A DNA stretch of 46,536 bases from Oscillospiraceae bacterium (GTDB lineage Bacteria > Bacillota > Clostridia > Oscillospirales > Acutalibacteraceae): the NCBI GenBank assembly GCA_015065605.1, contig SVPZ01000019.1, forward strand, positions 1 through 46,536. Reading direction: 5' to 3'. Made by a program: the position numbers and the translations under genes. The notes beneath the pieces are model-generated. The model had not been told where the DNA came from and searched no databases. It saw nothing but the letters and a program-made list of their open reading frames with translations. Shown here piece after piece: positions 40,409 through 46,536 of the stretch. How positions within the stretch are numbered: position 1 is the stretch's first letter; the number at the start of each line of letters is the position of its first letter.

Positions 40409-42007
40409 TTATATTTCTATGTTATTTTCTATAACTACGTCGGTGCAGTTGTGGGTTTTGATAGCGGGATTTGTTCTGTCCTGTCTGCCTTCAAAACGGT
40501 TGTTTTTAATTGTAACGCCGTCGGTGGCGGTAATAGAAATGCAACTTACCATACTCGCTTTTATTACGTTGTTTTCAACAGTTATATTTTTATGCAGATG
40601 CTTAACGTCGGTTTCGGTGGTGCTGTGCTTTGTAAATACGCAAATATCGGGGTCAACTGCGCTTCTGAAGGAGCATTTTTCTATAACGTTATCGTGGATA
40701 TTAAGGTTGTAGGTAGGCCCAACTTCGTACCAATAATTAAAATCGGGAGCAACTTTAATAGCAGCGGAAGATGCTCCGAAAAATACGCTGTTTTTGATTT
40801 CTACGTTAGAGGTCTGAATTACAACACCTCTTGCGCGAGAGTTTCTTATAATGCAGTTATCGACCGTGCAGGATGGGGCATAGGTCATATTTTGCATAGT
40901 GTCGCCTAATCTGCACTCGCCCGAAATAACTTCGAATTTTAAAATTCCGTCGGTAAAGTCTATTGCCTTTAGTTCGGCGGTTATTTGCATATTTATAGGA
41001 TCGTAAGCGGTGATTATATCGCCCGGCTCGCACCAACGTACAGGTAACGTGCCGTCGGGGCCTTTTTTACAATAACCGCACTTTATGGTGTTTTCGTCAA
41101 TAAGCTTTGTAATAGTACCTGCGGTAGCGTGAATATTAAGAGCATCGTCACCCATACCGTCAAATACACAGTTTTTCATAACGAAATCACCGTGAAGTCC
41201 CGTTAAATGAATGCCGTCACAGTTACCGGGCATTAAACAGTTGTCGCCCTCTTTGGCAACTACCTTTAATCCGTCAACCACCAAATTGGTGCTTCGGGGC
41301 AAAACAACTATTGCCATACCGGGAACGTGATACATTGTAATATCCTTAATAAGAGTATCGTTGCTGTCCGAAACGGTAATTGCGGCAGGGCCGTACATAG
41401 TGTGACGAATACTTACTCTTTCTCCCACAGTCAGCAAACTTGATATAGGATGATTATAATAAACCTTATAAGTGTTGTTGCCTAAATAATCGTATTTTGC
41501 GCTTGAATAGGTGTTTGCAAGGAGTATCTCTCCAAAAACAACCGTTACGATATTAGGGTCGGGATGCTTTGCGTAATACTGCATATGATAGTCGGAGGAG
41601 CCGTCGGCATCAATGGTATTAAACGCCATAAGTACTTCGTTGCCGTTAAGTTTAAAATCATCGTCGATTTTTATAACGGCGGTTCTGTTTTCAACGTCAA
41701 TTTCTTTGAAGGTGCCGACAATAGTTGTGGGCACAGAAGTATCCATAAAAAGATTAGTAAGCGCGACGTTGTTACAACCCTTTATTAAAAAAGCATCAAC
41801 GCTTTTTGTGTAATCATCACTATTTACGTATTTTGAAATAATGGTTGCATTGTTGCCGTCAACGGTAACGTTGTTTTTATTTTTAATTACAACGCGACGT
41901 GAAATATAATATTCCTTGTTTTCAAGCACGCAAACCTCACCGTCAGGGGTAGAGTTTATAAGAGCTTCCAACTCGTCTGCGCAGCATACACAATTAGTAT
42001 AATACAT
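40409..42007 (-). CDS. right-handed beta-helix enzyme, GH110-like
   Basis: This 532-residue protein is built of parallel beta-helix repeats (NVTVDGNNATI, NNVALTNLFM, NLVVDGLKVV, VTIKNNRF). It shows the features of GH110 alpha-1,3-galactosidases. NCDGIHLTGLHGDF and FDGMGDDALNIH place acidic residues D264, D287 and D288 on the helix. An inserted beta-barrel-like part (about 300-390) follows. NSRARGVVIQTSNVEIKNSVFFGASSAAIKV resembles the post-barrel GH110 segment. No signal peptide, so it is cytosolic. The ATG at 42007 is preceded by GAGGT; a TTG at 42019 overlaps that site. Its own -10 (42045-42050) follows the operon terminator. Pectate-lyase-like or epimerase alternatives remain. Confidence in beta-helix is high, in GH110 moderate. 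Confidence 0.7.
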   Translation of the reverse strand: MYYTNCVCCADELEALINSTPDGEVCVLENKEYYISRRVVIKNKNNVTVDGNNATIISKYVNSDDYTKSVDAFLIKGCNNVALTNLFMDTSVPTTIVGTFKEIDVENRTAVIKIDDDFKLNGNEVLMAFNTIDADGSSDYHMQYYAKHPDPNIVTVVFGEILLANTYSSAKYDYLGNNTYKVYYNHPISSLLTVGERVSIRHTMYGPAAITVSDSNDTLIKDITMYHVPGMAIVVLPRSTNLVVDGLKVVAKEGDNCLMPGNCDGIHLTGLHGDFVMKNCVFDGMGDDALNIHATAGTITKLIDENTIKCGYCKKGPDGTLPVRWCEPGDIITAYDPINMQITAELKAIDFTDGILKFEVISGECRLGDTMQNMTYAPSCTVDNCIIRNSRARGVVIQTSNVEIKNSVFFGASSAAIKVAPDFNYWYEVGPTYNLNIHDNVIEKCSFRSAVDPDICVFTKHSTTETDVKHLHKNITVENNVIKASMVSCISITATDGVTIKNNRFEGRQDRTNPAIKTHNCTDVVIENNIEI

Positions 42008-42044
42008 ATAATACCTCAATTTAAAACAATTTAATTATGAATAG

Positions 42045-42050
42045 ATTATA
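42045..42050 (-). promoter_or_regulatory. -10 element upstream of the beta-helix gene
   Basis: A perfect TATAAT on the minus strand with no good -35 (TTTTAA at best, 17 bp away). A strong -10 with a poor -35 is what an activator-dependent promoter, for instance under the AraC protein at 45618, would show. Confidence 0.5.
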
Positions 42051-42088
42051 TCACAGTTTTGGTTTCGTTAAAAGGCAAAATTTTATGC

Positions 42089-42121
42089 AAAAAAATCAGC
42101 AGTTTTTAACTGCTGATTTTT
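42089..42121 (-). terminator. terminator after the DUF4838 gene
   Basis: AAAATCAGCAGTT (42092-42104) pairs with AACTGCTGATTTT (42108-42120). Read on the minus strand it follows the DUF4838 stop by a few bases and ends in a T run. Confidence 0.85.
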
Positions 42122-42126
42122 CTGTA

Positions 42127-44100
42127 TTATATATCCTTGTTAAGTGATGAAAATACATTGGAAGCAAAGCCAAAGGTAACCTTCAGTCTGCGGTAAAGAA
42201 GATAAAAGTCAAAATCATAAACGTAATCATCCTCGAAATTGCGAAGCATGAGTATAATATCTCGACAAATATTTTGTGCAGTCGCCATATCTCCACCGGC
42301 CCCTGCACAGAGTCCTTCTGCGATTTTTCGCGATATCTCTGCGTGTACTCTAAGAATATCCCACGATTTTCTGACACAGGCGTTCGGATGCCCTATATTT
42401 TCGGCAATAACCGTCTCAAAATCAGAAATCACGTTGCCAATCTTTAAAAAATCTTTAAGGGCTTCGGGATTGTTCATATAAGGAAGATGAATCTTAGTCC
42501 CGCTATTACTAAACATTTCATCAGCAGCCCCTACGGCAGTGTTTCTGACTAAATCGGGATGGAAAAGCTCGGATAAACTGCGCAGATAGTTATATACCTT
42601 TTTCCAGTCCTTGCCAAAAGCCGCCGAATAATATTCCTCGGAAATTTCTTCTTCGCTAAGGGTTGGGTTTGTCAGTATTTTTCCGCTCATATACATCGGA
42701 TATGAGGTGGGCATATTTTTGCGAGGGGTACTGCAGTGCATATAGCCGTTAACCCCGAGGGTGTCGAGCAGTTTAAGGTCACGCATTAGTCGGTCGGAAA
42801 TTTGACAGTAACCAGGGTCGCAATAATGGTCGGAGTAAAGATGATAATCAAAAAAGTAGGTGTCGCCCTTGAAAATTTTTCTCCATTCTCTCAAAAAGCC
42901 CATATTCAATGGGAAATTTGTTTTTTCAATCGTATTACCGTTTAAAACAAACTCGGGAAGCTCAACCTTTTTATCATAGTTAGTGTAACCGCTGATATAG
43001 TCCTGTCTGACAGCTACCAAAAAAACAAAACGGTCTGTGTTTTTTAATCTTTCGAATATTGGCGTCCAACAGCTGTCGTTATACATGATGAACACGATTT
43101 TTGTTTTAATGCCCTTTGCGGTGAATGCCTCATCGGCATCATTAAGTATTTTTATATACCGGTCGGAAACGGTACCCTTTTTGCAGTTTTCACATTCGCA
43201 GTTGGTGTTTGGAGAGTCGGCCAACCAAATATGCAGAAAATCCACCTGCGGTTTTTGGCTGACATAGTTTACAAAAAAATCTGCAAGTTTGCGTCGCACA
43301 ATAGGATTTGAGAAGCAGAGATTGGTATAACGGAAGTTTCCGTGCATTATTTTACGTTTGCCGTTTATGAGAGCGAGATATTCTCGCATACCCTTTCGGT
43401 CAACGTCTTCCTCGGTTATTTCTCCGTATAAATCGAAGGCGGGGGACATATAGTCGTGTCCAACCGAATGTAACGTTAATCCACAGCGCTTAATATCCAT
43501 TTCAAGCTTATGGGTGATGGCATCCGCCTCTTCTACTGATAGCGGACAAGGCTTTTTGTTTGGGTTTCCGTGATGCTCATACCATTTTGCATACCACAGA
43601 TAAGGGGAGGTTGCCTGTAGCATATAACTGTTGAAACCGATTTTAGGTAGCCATTCCACATAGTTACTGACAAACTCATAGGATACCGCGCCTTCAATAC
43701 AGTCACCTCTGAAACGGTGATGCGCTTTTACTCTGAAATCCGCTTTAAAAGACGAAAGGTCAACAGTAGGTATAATTTCTCCGTCCTTGCCGGGACGAAT
43801 AAAGCGACATCCTGCTGCCTTTAAATATTCGTATACGCCGTAGAGTATGCTACGAAGATTACTTCCTGCTATATAACCGCGAAATCCGTCAACGTTTATC
43901 TCATAGGCATCGTCTAATTCGGGGTCTTCGATTCCCTCGAAAGAAATGCCGAGGGTGCCAAAAAGACCTAATGCTATACCGCTTTCACCGTGACTATAGC
44001 TAACCTCTGTAGTTTGGTCACACATCATTTGGGTGTATTTTGCAAGCTCTTTGGCGGCATAGTCGGCAACAATTCCGGTTTCGAGCTGATATATTTGCAT
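42127..44100 (-). CDS. DUF4838-family putative glycosidase
   Basis: The 657-residue protein has a GH20/GH67-type N-terminal alpha/beta domain: LETGIVADYAAKELAKYTQMM, then SILYGVYEYLKAAGCRFIRPGKDGEIIP, a motif seen in alpha-glucuronidase-type enzymes. A TIM-barrel-like central part follows with the DUF4838 landmark HIWLADSPNTNCECENCKKG near residue 295-314, and a helical C-terminus. No signal peptide. AGGAG precedes the ATG. It is 20 bases after the clan GH-A gene and forms an operon with it. DUF4838 activity is unestablished to my knowledge. A role in uronic-acid or hexosamine-containing glycans is an inference from fold and neighbours. Confidence 0.8.
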   Translation of the reverse strand: MQIYQLETGIVADYAAKELAKYTQMMCDQTTEVSYSHGESGIALGLFGTLGISFEGIEDPELDDAYEINVDGFRGYIAGSNLRSILYGVYEYLKAAGCRFIRPGKDGEIIPTVDLSSFKADFRVKAHHRFRGDCIEGAVSYEFVSNYVEWLPKIGFNSYMLQATSPYLWYAKWYEHHGNPNKKPCPLSVEEADAITHKLEMDIKRCGLTLHSVGHDYMSPAFDLYGEITEEDVDRKGMREYLALINGKRKIMHGNFRYTNLCFSNPIVRRKLADFFVNYVSQKPQVDFLHIWLADSPNTNCECENCKKGTVSDRYIKILNDADEAFTAKGIKTKIVFIMYNDSCWTPIFERLKNTDRFVFLVAVRQDYISGYTNYDKKVELPEFVLNGNTIEKTNFPLNMGFLREWRKIFKGDTYFFDYHLYSDHYCDPGYCQISDRLMRDLKLLDTLGVNGYMHCSTPRKNMPTSYPMYMSGKILTNPTLSEEEISEEYYSAAFGKDWKKVYNYLRSLSELFHPDLVRNTAVGAADEMFSNSGTKIHLPYMNNPEALKDFLKIGNVISDFETVIAENIGHPNACVRKSWDILRVHAEISRKIAEGLCAGAGGDMATAQNICRDIILMLRNFEDDYVYDFDFYLLYRRLKVTFGFASNVFSSLNKDI

Positions 44101-44120
44101 ACAAAATTCTCCTGCTTTAA

Positions 44121-45455
44121 TTATTCGAATTCGAAGGTGTCGCGTTCGCAGTAAATAAGGGGATATTCGCGCAAGGGGTAAGGATATTCGCCGTCGTATC
44201 GCTCAAATACTTCGCCTGTAAGCATATCAATAACCACAGGGTCTTTTAACTTTTTCATTGGATTTGTAACAATGTAGCAGATCTCGTGGATTTCTTCAAC
44301 CTCAATGGGACAGCCCAACCAATAAGCCATACAAGGTTTGCCGTTATGCTCAAAGTAAACGGTTGTAGGCGGTATGTCGGGATTGTCGCGTTTGCCTTCA
44401 ATAAGCGCAAAGGTTTCGATTACTTCGTTTTTGTCGCTAAGTACGTATGCGGCATTTGAAAGAGCTTTATGAGTAGCTTTTGGCGTATAGGTTATGCCGT
44501 TTAAAATGCCATGGGCAGCAGGTTTTGACAATACTTCTACGGCTTTTTCGTAGGGTTTTTCCCATAAATCAACGATCATAAAATATGAGGTTAATTCCAT
44601 TCCGTTTTGTAAATCTAAAAATGCGCGGCGCAAATGCCATACTGCCTGGCGGTGTTCGCTGCCTCCGCCTTCTTTGCATTGCAGGTGACCTACGGGATGC
44701 CATGAAGCGTGTCCGCATTCGCCCATCCATATCGGAGTGTTATTAAATCCTAAAGAGTCCATTATTTGACGTGCAATTACGTCGCGACGCGAACGCCAGC
44801 TTATGTCGGGAAATCGGTCATAGTTGTGGGTGCAAAAGAAGTCTAAATCACAAGGCTCAAGATTTGAAAAAAGATTATAAACGTAATTTGGTTCAGCGTT
44901 TGCAACACAAGTGCCTATTTTTGCTTCGGGATAAACTTCACGAATGGTTTTGCCCGTTATTTTCACAAGTTCGGCAAGGGCTTTTCCCGATGGTTTATCA
45001 GGATACCAGAAATGAGAAATATCGGCTTCGTTCCATATTTCATAGTGGGTGATTCTGTTTTTAAAATGCTCTGTTAAGGCTTTAATAAAATTGTTCCAGG
45101 CGTTAAGACACTCTTCACCGTAAAGGGTGGGAACGCAACCAACGGCGGTAGAGTTGGGGGCATCAGGCATATATAAAGGATTGCCGTAGCCAACGTTAAA
45201 CCAAGGTACCATACCTCTTTGTATCAAGTTATTCACCATATCGTCAAGCCACGAAAAATCATAAATGCCTTTTTCTTTTTCGCTTCGCGCCCAACCTGTT
45301 TGCACACGGATAAATTTTGCGCCCGTTGCGGCGGCAAGGTCATAACACTTTTCGGGGCTGAAAAGGTCGCGGTCGTAACACTCAAAACCAATGCCAATGC
45401 TTGTACTTTTAATATCTTTAGAAGATTTTGTTTTAAGTTTTCCTATAAATTTCAT
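44121..45455 (-). CDS. clan GH-A glycoside hydrolase, GH39-like
   Basis: This 444-residue (beta/alpha)8 retaining hydrolase has the acid/base E143 in YEIWNEADISHFW and the nucleophile E246 in IWMGECGHAS. These are the strand-4 and strand-7 glutamates of clan GH-A. FIRVQTGWARSEKEKGIYDFSWLDDMV and MVPWFNVGYGNP resemble GH39 beta-xylosidases and related enzymes. A small beta domain ends the protein. There is no signal peptide, so it acts on imported sugars. It heads the operon with the DUF4838 gene, divergent from the AraC gene. Substrate is unknown; GH5 or GH30-like assignments are alternatives. Confidence 0.82.
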   Translation of the reverse strand: MKFIGKLKTKSSKDIKSTSIGIGFECYDRDLFSPEKCYDLAAATGAKFIRVQTGWARSEKEKGIYDFSWLDDMVNNLIQRGMVPWFNVGYGNPLYMPDAPNSTAVGCVPTLYGEECLNAWNNFIKALTEHFKNRITHYEIWNEADISHFWYPDKPSGKALAELVKITGKTIREVYPEAKIGTCVANAEPNYVYNLFSNLEPCDLDFFCTHNYDRFPDISWRSRRDVIARQIMDSLGFNNTPIWMGECGHASWHPVGHLQCKEGGGSEHRQAVWHLRRAFLDLQNGMELTSYFMIVDLWEKPYEKAVEVLSKPAAHGILNGITYTPKATHKALSNAAYVLSDKNEVIETFALIEGKRDNPDIPPTTVYFEHNGKPCMAYWLGCPIEVEEIHEICYIVTNPMKKLKDPVVIDMLTGEVFERYDGEYPYPLREYPLIYCERDTFEFE

Positions 45456-45468
45456 AAAACCACCTCTA

Positions 45469-45497
45469 ATTTTAGTTTATTACAATAAATCACGCAA
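45469..45497 (-). promoter_or_regulatory. promoter of the glycosidase operon
   Basis: Minus strand: -35 TTGCGT (45497-45492), 17-bp spacer, -10 TAAAAT (45474-45469). An inverted repeat overlaps the -35. Confidence 0.6.
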
Positions 45498-45512
45498 AAC
45501 AATGTCTGTTTT
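45496..45512. promoter_or_regulatory. operator-like inverted repeat at the glycosidase promoter
   Basis: AAAACA (45496-45501), ATGTC, TGTTTT (45507-45512). It overlaps the minus-strand -35 and lies about 37 bp upstream of the araC-gene -35. AraC proteins usually bind direct repeats, so the binding factor is not certain. Confidence 0.45.
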
Positions 45513-45548
45513 ACGCATAAACATATCTTTTTCGAGCATATTTAAGGA

Positions 45549-45577
45549 TTGAAATAATAATAAATAAGTGGTATTCT
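45549..45577 (+). promoter_or_regulatory. promoter of the AraC-family gene
   Basis: The -35 TTGAAA (45549-45554), 17-bp spacer and -10 TATTCT (45572-45577). Confidence 0.65.
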
Positions 45578-45617
45578 AAGTATAACAAAATTTGGGTTTT
45601 AAGGAAAGAGGAATTTT

Positions 45618-46370
45618 ATGTTTGAAAAAACCTATCTGGATTTCAAAACGTTTTTGAAGCACAATCTGCAGTATAAACGTTGGAATGTAAAATTACGTAC
45701 AATAAGCTCAATAATGACGGTTGAAAAGGGAAGGTTTTTATATGAGTTTGACGGCGGAGGCTTTGAACTGAAAGAGGGCGAATCGGTGTTTTTGCCCATT
45801 GGTTCAAGCTATTCTTATAAGGTGACTACAAATGAGTGTTTGTGCCATCAGATAATGTTTAATATCTGCGATGAAAACGGGCCGCTTAAATTAGCGGATT
45901 TACCCGTCAAATCAACCAACGGTAACGTTGCTGAACTTATGAAAGAAATAGTAAAGCAAGGAAGCGGATTCGGTTTTGTTAATAACTTTAAATTGACCGC
46001 TGACGTGTATTCGGTTTTGTCATTGTTTTTTGAACGTGTAAAGGATAGCCGTGAAGAATTACAGATTTATAACGCATTAAAGATTATAGAGGAACGTTAT
46101 AATGAACAAATTTCGGTAAGCTATCTTGCAGAAGTAACTGCTCTCAGCCAGTCACAGTTAAGACGACTTTTTCAAAAGGAAATAGGAATGTCGCCGGTTG
46201 AGTATAAAAATCATTTGCGAATTAAAAAGGCTACTGAGATGCTTTTATATTCCGGACAAACCGTTTGTGAAATTTCTCAAAGCTTAGGGTATAAAAATCC
46301 TTTCGTTTTCAGCCGTGTCTTTAAGCAAGAAAAAGGGCTGTCGCCTTCCGAATTCAGAAAACTCGGCTGA
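45618..46370 (+). CDS. AraC-family transcriptional regulator
   Basis: The 250-residue protein has an N-terminal cupin-like sensing domain (about 20-85, with FELKEGESVFLPIGSSYSY). Its C-terminal AraC DNA-binding domain has two helix-turn-helix units: ISVSYLAEVTALSQSQLRRLFQKEIGMSP and VCEISQSLGYKNPFVFSRVFKQEKGLSPSEFRK. Such proteins usually activate sugar genes on binding a glycan fragment. It diverges from the three-glycosidase group and is the best candidate for its local regulator. AAGGAAAGAGG precedes the ATG. A miniature element has inserted 30 bases after the stop. Confidence 0.92.
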   Translation: MFEKTYLDFKTFLKHNLQYKRWNVKLRTISSIMTVEKGRFLYEFDGGGFELKEGESVFLPIGSSYSYKVTTNECLCHQIMFNICDENGPLKLADLPVKSTNGNVAELMKEIVKQGSGFGFVNNFKLTADVYSVLSLFFERVKDSREELQIYNALKIIEERYNEQISVSYLAEVTALSQSQLRRLFQKEIGMSPVEYKNHLRIKKATEMLLYSGQTVCEISQSLGYKNPFVFSRVFKQEKGLSPSEFRKLG

Positions 46371-46400
46371 AATATAAGGTAAATAAAAAAACACTCTTTT

Positions 46401-46536
46401 CGGGAGTTTTTCTTAGGGACAAATAGGTTTTTCAGATAAATTTGTACGCTTTCTTGTTTTGAAAACTTGTAAGACACAAAGTATTACTGCGTTTTCGCAA
46501 CTTCAAAATCGAAACAAATTTATTCTTACAAAACTG
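46401..46536. mobile_element. second copy of the miniature element (cut by the window end)
   Basis: These 136 bases match 5470-5605 with a single difference (T instead of G at 46409, in the terminal repeat). The left end again follows TTT, and the upstream bases AAAAAAACACTC look like the left arm of a terminator hairpin, as at the first copy. The right half lies outside the window. Confidence 0.85.

Overview
The window looks like chromosomal DNA of an A+T-rich, Gram-positive anaerobe of the class Clostridia, probably a gut member of the Oscillospirales/Christensenellales type. This lineage call is an inference. It rests on a T-box upstream of thrS, a minimal SUF-like (SMS) Fe-S pair, homodimeric GlyRS, an LtaS-like sulfatase, strong Shine-Dalgarno sites, and a BspA-like/dockerin surface protein. 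No tRNA, CRISPR array or intact transposase was seen.

Layout. 1-80 is the 3' end of a 23S rRNA followed by two terminators. 262-3544 is a dTDP-L-rhamnose block: a rhamnosyltransferase-like GT2, then rfbD, rfbB and rfbC, without rfbA. 3583-5443 holds a HAD phosphatase and a two-gene ThrE-type exporter. 5470-5745 is a 276-bp element with perfect 19-bp terminal inverted repeats, which appears to sit inside the exporter's terminator. A second copy runs off the right end of the window. 5861-8570 carries an LTA-synthase-like protein and a small lipoprotein. The minus-strand operon 13541-8663 is MATE transporter, gpsA and a GH94-like phosphorylase. 13651-16274 holds a sugar isomerase/epimerase, an EamA transporter and an SDR. 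16864-16327 is a pair of small conserved-looking genes.

17026-21858 is glyS, a Na/Pi cotransporter and the SmsC/SmsB Fe-S assembly pair, tightly spaced. 21903-22844 is a GtrB-like glycosyltransferase. 22957-26697 is a proB-proA-proC-PAP2 phosphatase operon with overlapping genes. 26884-28682 is a GT8 glycosyltransferase and a PlsC-like acyltransferase. On the minus strand, 28736-33771 contains gdhA, thrS with its T-box, then rpiB, tsaB and tsaE. 33906-35048 is a RodA/FtsW glycan polymerase.

The most unusual part is 35112-46536. It opens with a 1753-residue secreted mosaic protein containing BspA-type leucine-rich repeats, about 13 copies of a CDxxCNxC cysteine repeat, a DnaJ-like zinc-finger block, an InlB-like repeat, five YSIDGVxWQ modules, a dockerin and a DUF3298-like C-terminus. 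It is followed by a carbohydrate locus with three signal-less enzymes (GH110-like beta-helix, DUF4838 family, clan GH-A) read away from an AraC regulator. The window ends inside the second copy of the small inverted-repeat element.

Many themes are cell-envelope related: rhamnose precursors, an LTA-type polymerase, several glycosyltransferases, an acyltransferase, a PAP2 phosphatase and RodA. Gene ends are marked by clear stem-loop terminators, often shared by convergent genes. Sixteen sigma-70-type promoters can be read, 14 of them with an exact 17-bp spacer.
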